DNA from: Riptortus pedestris
Lineage: Eukaryota > Arthropoda > Insecta > Hemiptera > Alydidae
NCBI GenBank assembly: GCA_019009955.1
Contig: CM032228.1
Location: forward strand, 96,406,501 to 96,470,500
DNA length: 64,000 nt
Direction of reading: 5' to 3'
Positions 24,716 through 36,539 of the stretch are shown one piece after another. The translations under genes were made by a program, and so were the position numbers. The notes under the pieces are model-generated. The model was not told where the DNA came from. It saw nothing but the letters and a program-made list of their open reading frames with translations, and did no database searches. The first letter of the stretch is position 1. Each line of letters starts with the position of its first letter.

Positions 24716-25351
24716 TCTTTATATATATAACTGTACAGTACCACTGAACTCCTATTCGGCAGGACCGATTTGAATGAATTGTTTTGGATGCGTTTGGGGG
24801 GTGGGGTTGTATGGGTTTGTGCCCTGGATAGTTTAGATTCACAAAACAGCCCGGCAGATGGAGCAGGAGTGGGGGTTGTAAGGGAGGCCTAAAATTAAAA
24901 ATAGCGATATTTCGTTTCCTATTGGGTTTTCGGCAAATATGCACAGGATAAAAGTTGTTTATTTTGTTATTTATAGTAACTTTTGTTATATTCACTTTTG
25001 ACGTATAACAATGCATAAACGAGATATACACTAAAAAATTAAAGTGGGAGCCAACAATTTTATTGGGCACTAACGATTGAATCGAACATAAAAAACTCTA
25101 TATGTAAATTAGCACTAATTCTTCCGTGATTATAAGCTATATTAAATTTTTTAGGTTCAAACGGGAGTGGGGGTCATAATAAAATTTTTTATGATATTTC
25201 ATTTTCTATTTGTTTTAGGCAAACGTATGCATAACAAAAGTTGTTTTTTTGTGTTATTAAAAGTAGCTTTTGTTTTAAACATAATATTATTAAATTTAAT
25301 ATCCTAATCTCTTGAAATGTCATGCAGGACAACGTCTGTCGGGTCCGCTGG
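24716..25351 (+). mobile_element. Second, different Helitron, 636 bp, CTGG end
   Basis: The 5' TC (24716-24717) follows host A and leads into a Helitron-type start (ACTGAACTCC, CGGCAGGACCGATTTGAATG, then GATTCACAAAACAGCCCGG). The 3' end is GGACAACGTCTGTCGGGTCC followed by CTGG (25348-25351), within the CTRR rule, and then host T. The termini differ from those of the 10450 element, yet the interior carries two units of the same 298-bp module (GGAGTGGGGG at about 24864 and 25163). No ORF. Confidence 0.8.
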
Positions 25352-26188
25352 TGTATTATATGTTTCACAGCGACTTGTAATTCAAACTACATATAAATTG
25401 TTATTCTGAAAATTTTCTTTGAGGTATCCTTTTTATGGTGATGCATGGAATAGGACAAACTTTAAGTAGACTTAGTAGTCAACCTTGAACAGACTGTAAA
25501 CTTTTAGGCTGTTTTCGACTCTTTAATAAAACGTAAGGAGTCTCTAAATTAATAGACCATCCGTTGAAAAGCGACTTATAAGATATATATAATAGCTGCC
25601 ACCTATAACCATCAAACTGCTAAATTGTTCTGCAAATACTATCCTCTTTCTTAGACCGTCTTATTTAGGCGTAGGCCACACTTATTGGTTACATTCATAC
25701 ATTTTTTATTAAAAGGAGAACTACAAGGAATTATAAAAGGCTTGCAGACTCTAAGGCAGTAGAAAAAAAAAAAAAGAAAAAAAGATTCGTAATAAAACTG
25801 GTAAGAACAAAATATTACAGCACAGTTTTATTTCAGTTTATGAGTTACATACTATTCATGAAATTTATATTTCTCCCAATTAGTTATTAATCATTTTGCT
25901 AAACAATTATTGAACAAAACATAATTAGAGAGGAAGCTAGCCATAGACCAATAAATAAAGAAGTGGAAAGAAACTTAACATTTTAATTAGAACTAAATAT
26001 ATCTTTTTATTAGAGTAGATATGAATCTGATTGAGAAATATTTTATAACCAATGTTTTTGGGAATTTCATCTTCTATAACTATTTTTTTTTCTATATTAA
26101 ACGATTTTTTTTTTTTTTTAGTTCCAGCCCAATATACCACCGGCCAATATTCAACCGGTTCATGTGTTACTAAAAATCATACTTATTA
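25352..26188. other. AT-rich, nothing recognised
   Basis: Only A/T-rich sequence with poly(A) and poly(T) runs (about 25765-25785 and 26088-26120). Confidence 0.4.
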
Positions 26189-26620
26189 ATGACAGAAAGC
26201 CGGCAAGGAAGGAAGAGTTCTTTATGGGGAGGGGGTATAGTAAAGTTGGGCTCTTCACAGTTTCCCAGTTGTGAATATAATAGATTAGAAGCAATGAAAA
26301 TTTGGATTTGGCACAGAATTACCAGAACAAGTTGGACTCAAAATAAATTCAACGTGGAAGTTCTAAATGAGTTAAGTGAAAGTAAAAGCCTTATCAAGGC
26401 CATGGCAAAAAGGAGGCTGAAACTCCATGGGCAAATCATAAGGAACAATGGTGCCATCACAAATGTATTTGTTAAACATGGTTATTGGGTATAGGGAAAG
26501 AAAAAAGTCATATTCTGAAGACCTCATCTATTTCAGGAAGTATAGTCTTATGAAAAGTGCAGTATACGAAAAACTTAACAATTTCAACCTTTAGATCATT
26601 CAGATAAGTTGGATAAGATA
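26189..26620 (+). mobile_element. LINE ORF2 C-terminal domain, fragment
   Basis: A 101-codon frame, 26189-26494. From about 26286 it reads RLEAMKIWIWHRITRTSW, then VLNELSESKSLIKAMAKRR, LKLHGQIIRNNG. This matches the widespread arthropod LINE ORF2 tail (R.EAFE.W..RR.LR.SW....N..VL.......L......RQL...GH..R). RT and endonuclease are absent. The basic linker after 26494 is frameshifted. Confidence 0.75.
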
Positions 26621-27343
26621 ATATATAACAATAGATAGGGGTTAAAAAAATAAAAATAAAATAAGGTTCCTAACACCACAAATATTATTGGAGCCTGTAG
26701 TCAGTTTGAGGATTAATCCAACCAAGAGACAGGATATCATTGTGTACTTTTACATCCTGCATACCACAAACCGAGGCCAGTGCAATGGCATGTCCGAATG
26801 TATGCATGCATGCGGATTCCTTATTCAAAACCTTCAAATCTCGGTCAAAATCTACCCTAAATATAATCCATTTCTTCCTTTTAGCAGATTTCAACAGGAC
26901 ACCAGTCATTGATGTTCTACTCAAGGCAAATGAGCCTTGTAAGTTTTAGCAGATTTTGACACCCTAGAAAAAGAAGCCACTAGCCGAAGTATTACTGCAT
27001 TATTCGCAATGACTACACAAGAGCATTCCATTGCCTCGCACACGCATCCATTTCCTATATAATACAAAGATATTAGGGGTACACTTCAAATCTTGAGGGT
27101 GAAATCAAAGACACGGTCGAAGCAAAGACTTCTGATCTTATGAAAAGGCGAGATGCAGACAGAGGGGAACACATGGACATATCTCACGACATATTCTTAA
27201 TCCTTACTAAGAGTGTCTCAAGCAAATTTGTCCTTAGTTTTCTGTATCTTTTAAATTCTGGTTTTTATTTTCTTTGTAAAATATTGTTGTTTGTATTTCA
27301 ACGTTGACTTTTATAATTTAGTTATTCTAATTGTTTTGCTATT
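26621..27343. other. Unassigned sequence
   Basis: Overlapping short frames on both strands at 26685-26949 share the same DNA and show no domain. Confidence 0.4.
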
Positions 27344-27421
27344 AGCAGATTTTCCTTAAAGGAAATCAGCTATTGAGGTCGTGTTTATGACGGAAATGTA
27401 GAAAAATGTCTACACACGCAT

Positions 27422-27478
<57 letters not shown>

Positions 27479-27521
27479 TGTGTGTGTGTGTGTGTGTGAG
27501 TGCGTGCGTGTGTCTCTCTCT

Positions 27522-27576
<55 letters not shown>
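27344..27576 (+). mobile_element. HINE 5' end with TA/GT microsatellite
   Basis: Starts AGCAGATTTTCC at 27344, continues GGAAATCAGCTATTGAGGTC, then (TA)n (about 27426-27475) and a long (GT)n interrupted by CTCTCTCT (27477-27576). The 3' half is missing; the microsatellite seems to have grown where it was lost. Confidence 0.7.
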
Positions 27577-27579
<3 letters not shown>

Positions 27580-28685
27580 CGAGATGTAATTCTATGAGAA
27601 GAAAACGGAAGAGCGTCTAAATCAGGGGTGGGGCTATGGCTCACCTGCCTCCTACACTGTGCCCATTTAGAAGCTGAAGCCTACTGAACCATAACCATAG
27701 ACAGAGGAGAGCATTTGGCTCTTAGAGAGGCTAACGAGGGACATATTGCGCCAAGATACACAAACATAGTCAAGGTGCACGGCTGCTGTTTGAACACCTT
27801 TCGGTGAAGGGTTGCGTCGCCCTCCTTGGGCAGATGCGCACCCCAGACAATCTACAGGAAGCCTGCTCCCATCACATTGTTGCATAGCCAGCCTCTTCAC
27901 CTAACACTCAAAACTATCAAAACATCACTCGTTTCAGATAACCAAGCTGATTTAATAACAATCAAGTATAAATAACTGTTTATATATTGCAAACTTAACT
28001 GCAACAATTTCTTAGGCCATTAACGCCTAGCCATTGTGATTTTCCAGTGAATGTTAAGCAGGATAGGTTTTAAGCGATAAGTAGTATTGGAATGTAAATA
28101 AATAAAACGCTAAATTTGTCTGGAATTCTATTTAAATTTGATAGGGTTAAATTTTATTCACGTTCAGGTCACTCTAAGATACATTGCATCAAAATTAAGA
28201 TTATTTTGTGATTGTCCTGTCATTTTTAATTCAATCACTTAATAACTCTCAGATGATTTCAATGCATAGGCTACACCAGAATTCGAATTTTCAACTAGGA
28301 GTGGGGGTTTACTTCGTCATCAAACATTTATCGAAAGAAAACAATGAACAAATTGTGAACAGAATAGGTTATATGACCCTCAAACGCTAGGCATTTGAGA
28401 TAGATAGTCAGCGCACCTATTTCCTAACAAAAGAGAAATAAATTCAATTACTTAAAGCCTATAAAAGACCAACATGTCATCACCTAGACTTCCTTGGAGG
28501 GAAACACACACAGTACTTGACTTTACGCACACAATTCGGAGGACACTTCTAACCACAACTTCCATTCAATACTAATTCCTACCTGGACGTGAAGGAGTCT
28601 CTAATGGGAATACACCTTTTCATAACCCTGTGAAGATACCTCTCATTTAATCTCAATAAGCTATTCAGTTTTCATACGTTTTATA
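27577..28685. other. Unassigned sequence, GC-richer at 27600-27900
   Basis: A 77-codon minus frame (27667-27900) is in a GC-richer patch but has no known motif. A 60-codon plus frame at 28208-28390 is likewise unassigned. Confidence 0.4.
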
Positions 28686-29277
28686 TTTTTTATCAACATG
28701 CCTTTTACGGACTTGGCATGATCTCTCAAATGGAAGACGATGGCAGTAAGACGGCAGTACACACTCAGTGTTTATCTACTAAGCATGGAAAATCGCCCAG
28801 TCGCGAGTGCTCAAAAATAAATAAATATCAACTAAGCTTCTTCCCAAAATCCTTATATTTGCAATTTATTCCTCTTAGTTTGTAGAAGGAGTTGTATTAA
28901 ACCCCCTGAGGTATCCCCCGAGAATTAGAAGACGACTTCAAGGGTAATCCTATATTTTTATAACTAACTAATTCGGAATATACAGGATTCCCAATTAGTT
29001 AGTTATAAAAATGCAGGATTACTCTTGAAGTCGTCTTCTGTTTCCCAGGGAACACCACAGGGGTTTAATATACCTCCTTTCGCAAACTCGGTGGAAAACG
29101 CTATACATATAAGGATTATGGGAAGAAGCTTAGTAGATATTTATTTATTTAAGAACCCCATTTATTTCCCGTGCTTAGTAAATAAACATTGTCTCTCATT
29201 TGAGAGGGCCATGCATGAACATGATTCCAACTTGACTTGATTCCAAGTTTCTAAAAGGCATGTTGATAAAAAAGACG
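28686..29277. repeat. Imperfect palindrome, two ~285-bp arms
   Basis: The innermost arms, 28927-28973 and 28993-29039, are 47 bp each and reverse complements with about three mismatches, around a 19-nt spacer. Similarity continues outward: TATTAAACCCC on the left with GGGGTTTAATA on the right; CTAAGCTTCTTCCC with GGGAAGAAGCTTAG; ATCAACATGCC with GGCATGTTGAT. The outer parts are more diverged and contain indels. RNA from this locus could form a long hairpin. No ORF shared between the arms was recognised. Confidence 0.85.
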
Positions 29278-31039
29278 CTTAATTTATGCAGTCCCTAAGT
29301 GAAAGGCTGTTTTCATCTGATCAAACCCCGATTCACCTGCTAAATTCCTTTATTCGTGCAAGCTCCAACTATAGCGAGGGGATTTCATTTACCCAAAGTG
29401 ACTTGTTAATATTTAACGGCATGATTATTTTAGCAGTCTCTGCTTCACCTGGTGCCTCAGCTTCCTTATTGCCACCCCAATAAAATCTTTAGCCCAGAGG
29501 ATGAATACTAGAGCAAAGCCAACAAGCAACCTTTCCTTTCTCTAATAGTCTCCCAACATTCATAATCAGTCCCAGGGGTTGTTCCTCTAACAACTTTGGC
29601 TGTCCTAATACCCCACAAACCTCACCTTTGATAATATTTTTCAACTGATTTTGGCAAAATGCTCTCCCCTATACACGGGTGGCCTGTAATTTACTATTGA
29701 ACTGTTTTAGGAATACTTCTTCATATTATTGAAGAAGCGCCCTAAATCTCGCGATATTGTACACCAAAAGCTTTAAATGACAGTAACTCAATTGCTTTCA
29801 ATCTCCAGGTTCAAACCATTTTAGACAATTTAAATATCTACCTTCTAGACATTCTCGAAACTGAAGAACCACTACCACATTGTGATAAATTCATGAATGT
29901 ACATTTTATGTGAAAACCCCACAGAGGTTGACGAAGCTCTGAATGGGGGAAAAATGAGGCAACATAACTTTCAAACTTAGCGATTATGTTATCAAACACA
30001 CATATTTCTAGGTTCAATTTACATGAATCAAATAGCATAGTATTAGGAGAAACTTCTAATAGCATTGAAAGTAGCTAAAGGAGCCATTAATGGGGGGGGG
30101 GGGAATTATTACAGATTTATTAAATTCTCTCCAACAAAACATTGAACACATCAACCGCTTAGTAAACTAGATTGGATCAACTGGTATGCGAATTGCCCGA
30201 AATAGTACTTATGTGAGTTCCATCTCATAGAAATTAGCTGACCTACAGGTAGTTCAACAAAGGGTTGGTAGAGACGACCACGATGTCCTTACCTACCTTT
30301 TGCTATGGACTCAGAACTAAATGAATCAGTTTTTAGGAAGAAAAGTAGGCATTATAATGGCTAAAAAAAATCAATTTAAATTAGCTAAGGGAAATGCAAA
30401 ACAGACAACCTTAATTCACACCAGGAAGAAGTCTTTTTTGTAAAATTAAGACTAGGCCACGTCATGTTTAATCATTTATACAGATGATCTGTATGTTCCT
30501 TACGAAGTGCATTATATTTCCTGATGAACGATGAAAACTGGAGTTATCTGAAAACTTGTCGAATCTAAAAGATGGTGCTAATCCGCTTTTCAGCTTCGTG
30601 GGGTACATAAATATTTATTATTTAATTTAGTAATATTCTCTGCCATTGACCCCGAATAATAATATTATTTAAAATATCTTATGTCTTACCTTAGAGGCGT
30701 GGTGTATCCGAAACATTTTTTTTTCAATGTTTTGTTTCAGGTCACAATCTGCAAAGTAAAAAGGATGACATAAACATATGTACTATCTCTTCAATTAATG
30801 AAATGATATAATATATACATTAATGAAATTAATTTATTTAACATTTGAGATCTAACTACAGACAAGAACTTATTCTTATATGATTAGAAGAAGCTAATTC
30901 ATCTTAACGTGCTTCCATAGCAATGCATCATCCGAAACATATGCATCTCTCCAAATTAGTTCCTTGGCTTGTAATGATTTTTTCCAATTACAAACTAATT
31001 CATGATTTTGCTCTTGATAGTAATAGTGAATATGTTTTT
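29278..31039. other. Unassigned sequence
   Basis: Several short frames (plus 29286-29483; minus 29838-30065) without recognisable domains. A poly(G) run is at about 30094-30104. No repeat family assigned. Confidence 0.4.
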
Positions 31040-31174
31040 AGCAGATTTCCCTTGAGGGAAATCAGCTATTGAGGTTGTACTCATGATGGAATTTTTGAAA
31101 TTTTTCTTCAAATGTCCACCGATCCTATCCAGGAGATGACAAAAATGAGGTCCGTTCAAAACTGTATATATATA

Positions 31175-31209
<35 letters not shown>

Positions 31210-31655
31210 CTGTTACCGCTCTAGCGGTCGCAATTTTTGTTTGATCGTTACTAAACTCGATATTTAGTCGTTTTATGTAAAAAGAAAGATCAAGTTCGTT
31301 AACGGCTGAAATCGGACCAGTGGGAGGGGGGGTTTAGAGGGGAAGATTTTCGAAAATTCGAATTATCTCCGTTACTATACGCCGGGTCGAAAAAGTGTAC
31401 AGAATCAATCTTATTACAAATTAAATTTACTATGAATATTGTTATATGCATTTATTCTCTATCTTGATTATTAACCGAGATATTTGCATTTTTATGAAAT
31501 TTGGGCCGATAACGGATTTTTGAATTTCCCGCGAAAAGCTAGTTCCGCCCTTTGCCGTAACCGTTTGGCTCTGCTATGGAGATTTCTCTATTGTATAACT
31601 TCACGTGGGAAATCTTAGTTTACGCAGCCCCTGCGTGACGGACTTTTTTTTTTTT
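31040..31655 (+). mobile_element. HINE/DINE-1-like element, complete reference copy
   Basis: Complete. AGCAGATTTCCC begins at 31040 after a T run, inside a near-palindrome centred on CTTGAG. Then come CATCGATCCTACC-type sequence and GAGATGACAAAAATGAGG, (TA)n at about 31165-31205, GGTCGCAATTTTTG, the G-rich box (about 31316-31340), a 3' subterminal inverted motif GGGAAATCT (31607-31615), a stem-loop ACGCAG-CCC-CTGCGT (31622-31636) and GACTTTTT. A 5' subterminal motif, an inverted copy near the 3' end, a central microsatellite and a terminal stem-loop match Helentron-associated (HINE/DINE-1) elements. No protein is encoded. Confidence 0.8.
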
Positions 31656-31726
31656 AGCGGTTAGCGTATTCGAGTTATCATTTTACATTAAACGCTTTAA
31701 TATAGAGTTTTAGAACAATCAAACCA

Positions 31727-31966
31727 TGTCCTTAAATATTAGTGTTTATTGTTATTTAGGTCCTCTTTATGCTACTAGGCTAATTGGGACGGGTTATAGA
31801 CAGGTTACCACCCTTTTCTAGCCAGGGTGGGCCCAAGGAGTTTATTTAATGACTCCGGCACTAAATAAATTTCTACTGCCCAGGGCGGGAATCGAACCCG
31901 CCACTCTAGGTCTACCACGCGAGATTAAGACCAACGCCTTAACTCGCACGGCCAACCTGAGCCCCC
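31727..31966 (-). mobile_element. tRNA-derived SINE, best-preserved copy
   Basis: On the minus strand the head reads GGTTGGCCGTGCGAGTTAAG (A box, like tRNA-Leu/Ser), GCGTTGGTCTTAATC, then GGCGGGTTCGATTCCCGCC (B box, about 31886-31902). A body follows with AAATAAACTCCTTGGGCCC, GGCTAGAAAAGGGTGG and CCCGTCCCAATTAGC, ending in an AAATAACAATAAA-type tail. Expected to be Pol III transcribed and mobilised by a LINE. The immediate left flank (to about 31656) looks like a small HINE core piece. Confidence 0.8.
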
Positions 31967-32030
31967 TTAAATATTAAAGCAACATAACTTACAAATACCT
32001 TAAATATTAAAGCAACATAACTTACAAACT
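31965..32030 (+). repeat. 33-bp tandem duplication at the SINE head
   Basis: Two successive copies beginning CCTTAAATATTAAAGCAACA start at 31965 and 31998. The same CCTTAAATATTA word also occurs at the opposite end of the SINE (about 31733-31744), so target-site duplication and slippage may both be involved. Confidence 0.7.
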
Positions 32031-33119
32031 GCTAAATCGACAAGAAAATTGAGGCTGGCATACATGATCGGGTACATCGCACTGAGTTTCACCTTCGTGA
32101 CGTTAGGTCATACACTGACGTAGCACAAAGACAGTATAAACGCTAATAATGGTGGACGCAATAATACACTCCTACAACAAAACATCTACTGACAGATCAA
32201 CAAATGGACGAACTAACAATTATTTAATACACGCAATACTACTAAATATAATTGTATTGTTACGAACATAAGACATATTACAACGTGACGAACATGGATC
32301 TCGCTAGACATTCTTATAACAAAAAGTAAAATTACTAGTCAATGCGTCCCCATATGAGCGTTTTGTCCCTAACTATAAAATGCTTACACAACAAATTATA
32401 AAAGTGTTGGTAGAACAAAATCCATGGACAGGGGGAAAGAGGTTATACGCAGGATTGCAATTCTATAGGTGTCAAGTTGCAATGCGGGATATTTAGTTGA
32501 GATTTCACCGAGATTTGAGGGTGAACTTTTATCCTGTCCCCGAGTACCCTCTCGTGAAGCAATTGAGTAGCTACTTGCATAGAGAAGTAGTGATCTTTCT
32601 TTTGTAGTGTCACCACAATATTCCAGGGAATGAGCCAAGCTGACCACTTTACCTCCCACGAAAGCCATATACAGCCCTTGGCCCAAGGAGCATTAATAGG
32701 GAAGCACTTATTTAAATTCGTAACTATATAAGACAGAGAACGACTTTCAGTAACGGCTTACTCACGCAACTAGCGGCCTGGACACGGACCAACAAGCTTA
32801 CTACTTTCGTTTTGTTGCTAAATAGTGTGACTGACAAACATATAAGCATTTAATGTGCACAATAAAAGCAACTATTTAATCATATTCGTCATCAGGACAA
32901 AATTTCGAGTTAGTCAATGCTTAGATGTCCTCGCTAACAGAAAAAAATCTATAAAACTATGCCCATTGATAGAATTCACTGCAGGGGAGTTATTTATTCA
33001 TGGGAGCTCCGCTGCGGCGTCACACAGGGAAGTCAAACGCACACGTTATACAAAATATACTTATCTAGCAAATTGCCAATTTAATAAAAGTCGCTTATCT
33101 GTTCAGTCCTCAGACATTT
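32031..33119. other. Unassigned sequence
   Basis: A 96-codon minus frame (32396-32686) and a 94-codon plus frame (32855-33139) are open but show no recognisable domain. Weak candidates at best. Confidence 0.35.
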
Positions 33120-33715
33120 ATAAATCTTCAGTTTTCTGAACGGAAAGCTAAAACTCTACCATGCCTACACCATGGCTGGACTATGGATGCATATAATAAA
33201 CATTGGTCCATCCCGGAGCTCTAAAAATTTTAGACGCTGCCCACAACACAGGTCTTCGCTTGACTAAGGGGCATTCTGGCCTAGACCGGTAAATAGTATT
33301 TATGCGGATGCAGGCGAACCACCGTTATATCATAAGAGGAAGAAAGTATGTATAATATTTGTTCTACGACCTAAATATTTAAATAAACCATATGTAACGT
33401 CAGTCCATATTATAATGAATATCTGGTTTAGTGAACTAGACCGAAGCCATTTTTTATAAGATATACATTTTACACTGCGCAAATACCATCAGCAAACACA
33501 ACCGTATACACTCACAATGTATTTACCAGATACTTCCATATCCTCCTTGGCGTATTCAAAATTTAACAATATACAATCCAATCCAACCTCACAACACATG
33601 TACAGTGCCTAATTTAGGTCAGTATTGAGTGAAAAAGTTAGTAGTGTTCGCTTATTCTGATGGCTCAAAGACGGTAAATGGTACAGGTTCGGCTGCTATA
33701 GCTGGCTGATAATTA
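33120..33715 (+). mobile_element. LINE fragment: RT C-terminus to start of RNase H domain
   Basis: Two frames together read LKILDAAHNTGLRLTKG and AFWPRPVNSIYADAGEPPL, the conserved link between RT and RNase H in I/Jockey-like LINEs (HH.GLRL..GAFRTSPV.SLY.EAGEPPL). About 300 bp on, at about 33655-33715, FAYSDGSKTVNGTGSAAIAG matches the first RNase H motif (YTDGSK...G.GAAV). Frameshifts are present. The element is broken by a SINE head at about 33716; decayed sequence up to about 34340 may be the rest of the RNase H domain. Confidence 0.7.
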
Positions 33716-33822
33716 CCCGTTAAAATTGACTCTAGGTTTGCCTAGTGAGACTAAGGCCAACACCTCACATGGTCAACCAGAGCATCGATTAGCCGAAAGT
33801 GGACGTTAATAAATAATATAAC
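33716..33822. mobile_element. SINE pieces inside the LINE
   Basis: On the minus strand, 33785-33728 resembles the SINE head (GGTTGACCATGTGAGGTGTT, GGCCTTAGTCTCAC, CCTAGAGTC). Right after it, AAGTGGACGTTAATAAATAA on the plus strand resembles a SINE tail. The piece is rearranged relative to other copies. Confidence 0.5.
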
Positions 33823-35900
33823 AACCGAAAATATTAGCATAACATCTGATCAAACTTAAACTGAAGAAATCACACATTCAATTGAGGAATGTGAATACTA
33901 AGTGGCTCGGAGTCAAATTTGAACATACAAAGAAGATATCAGGAATTAGATAAAAATACAAGCAATGGGCCATTAAAAGCATTGTCAATTTTCGAATCCC
34001 CAGTAAAATATTAAAATTGTTGAATTACAAGAGACAATTACTTCACTGGACAAACATGCGTGAGTGCTCGATTGTCTGTACAGGTTAGAGATACTATTCA
34101 AAGTGAGGGTTCTCTGATGCCTACCTTTCAAGCCCTAGTATCAACGGTGTTGTCCCTTTTCGAATGTCTATCTGCAATATCTATCTTCCATCATGTGCAC
34201 AGATCGTTCCAACAAGACTTATTCTCGCAACACTCTTGACCACTTATAATCTTTGGGACATTTTGGAATGCCTAATATACATTTACTAATTCTCTAATTA
34301 GCAACATAAGGGAGAATAATGAAAAATGTACTGGACTTCGATTATTACTTACTCCACTAACCACTCACGTCCGAGAACTGGCTCCTATTATTTCCTCGTA
34401 CGAAATAAATTATTATACTAAGGAAAAATGACTGTTTTCCGGAATTTTCCTTTTTGACACTCAATGACCCCCCTCCCCTCCCCTCCACGTATATTGGCCA
34501 TATATCGGGGCAAGGCGTAATATGTTGAAATTTCAAATTTAGGATTCCTGTAACGTCTAGTTATGCACCTCCCCTTTGACCAAAATGGACTAAGGCGGAG
34601 GGGGGAGGGGGTTAGAAGAGGACGAATATAAAAAAATGTCAGCATAGGCGAAGACATACGGGAAGGAGGCGAGGTATCTCCCAATAACTTAATGAACAAA
34701 AATTAAAAAAAGTAAAAGTATAATAAATAACAAATGACATGAGAATTATGTTGACAACATAAATCTGTTTAAATGTCTTATACAAAATAAATTTGTTCAT
34801 TTAAAAAGAGACGTATAATGTTTACACATCTATGATTAACACTCGTTTTGATTCCGTCACATTGCCTCCCCTCCAAGCAAAACGGAATGTCTGCGCTATA
34901 GAAGGGCACAGAAGGTTTTTATAGGAACATTTGTGTATCATAAAAAGATCTGTAAATGATGTTATTTTTTGATCCGATGAATTGGGGTGGAAAAATTCTT
35001 GTTTACATAGGGTTCTCCTAAAGGAGTGCTTGAGATTCTATTCTTCAGTCGCGATAGGACTTAATCTGTGTGGCATTACAGCGCAAAATCTGTTTAGATT
35101 GCACAGCAACTTATGCACAATTCACTTGAATGACAACTATCGTTAATATATGTTTGTAAATAGTTTTTGTTTAGTATTTAATATTTTAAAAAGAGCTTCA
35201 TATAAACAATGTATAAGAATGATTTCGCTGAAACAGCATGTCCTCCTGTCGGAAAGTCAATTATTTTATAAACATCAGCAAAGCAAGCTTGACAGACTCT
35301 TGGTTCCATACTAAATGCGTATGTGCATGATGTGACTGTGCTGGTGCACTTTTAAGAGACAGTGGCATCCATAGCCAGTTTTTGGTTAATTTGACTTTAA
35401 AGATTTTTACAAATAGATACACACCATACATAAATCAATATAAATAGGGAAGAAGACCTTGGAATATGGCTGAATGGGAGGCTGATGAATGGAGATAATT
35501 AGAAATGGATGTGGCATACGTATGCGGCCTTGGGGCAAGGATCTACAACAAAGATACTAGGTATTTCATTCAAAACAGCAGGACTCAATGAATGCAGATC
35601 CACTCTTTTGCTTTTATTGCATTTCCTGGATTCTCTAAAGGAAGGAAACCCACATATAAACCTACACTCACCACAGAACTCTACTAATTGAGTGGTTTTC
35701 ATTTAATCAAACCATAATTTCAGGTGATCTTTCAGTCAAAGTTAATTCCAATCATTTTAGTCTATGTGTGTGTGTATACATGTAACTAGATATATATATA
35801 TAGTATTAAAATAACACAAAATATTGGGTTAGTACAGGGATATAGTGAAACATTCAAAATATCTTCTTGAGTTGAAGATTGAACAAGATATTTCCATATT
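33823..35900. other. Unassigned sequence, first part possibly LINE tail
   Basis: 33823-34340 may be decayed LINE 3' sequence. 34440-34700 has C-rich and G-rich runs. No confident gene beyond this; overlapping short frames at 35499-35702 have no domain. Confidence 0.35.
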
Positions 35901-36025
35901 AGCAGATTTCCCTTTAGGGAAATCAGCTATTGGTTTCGTACTCATGACGCGATTTTCGAATATTTTCTTCAAATGACCATCGATCCTACCCAGGAGATGA
36001 CAAAATTGAGGTCCGTTCAAAATTA

Positions 36026-36082
<57 letters not shown>

Positions 36083-36358
36083 ACAGAGAGAGAGAGAGAG
36101 AGATTTGTCTGTTAACGCTCTACAGGTCGTAATTTTTGCTTGATCGTTACCAAACTCCATATTTAAACGTTTCAAGTCAAAATAAAGATCAAGTTCGTTA
36201 ATGGCTGAAATCGGACTAGTGGGAGGGGGGGGGGTTTAGAGGGGAGGCTTTTCGAAAATTCGAAATATCTCCGTTATTGTACGTCGGATCGAAACATTGT
36301 ATAGAACCAATCTTATTGAAAATGAAAAGATATATAAATGTTGTTATGTGCATGTTTT
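35901..36358 (+). mobile_element. HINE cluster member A, 3' truncated
   Basis: Starts AGCAGATTTCCCTTTAGGG at 35901, then the standard blocks, (GT)n-(TA)n (about 36027-36079), an (AG)n run (about 36086-36102), GGTCGTAATTTTTG and the G-rich box. It stops near GTTATGTGCATG, where the next copy begins, with no 3' stem-loop of its own. Confidence 0.75.
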
Positions 36359-36477
36359 AACAGATTTCCCTTAAGGAAAATCAACTATTGAGGTTGTACT
36401 CATGACGCGATTTTCGAAATTTTACTTCAAATGTCCATCGATCCCCAGGAGATGACGAAAATGAGGTTCGTTCAAAA

Positions 36478-36539
<62 letters not shown>

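Noticed and set aside
32396..32686. 96-codon minus-strand frame as a membrane or transporter exon
   Set aside because: No consistent domain, splice context or start; plausible by chance.
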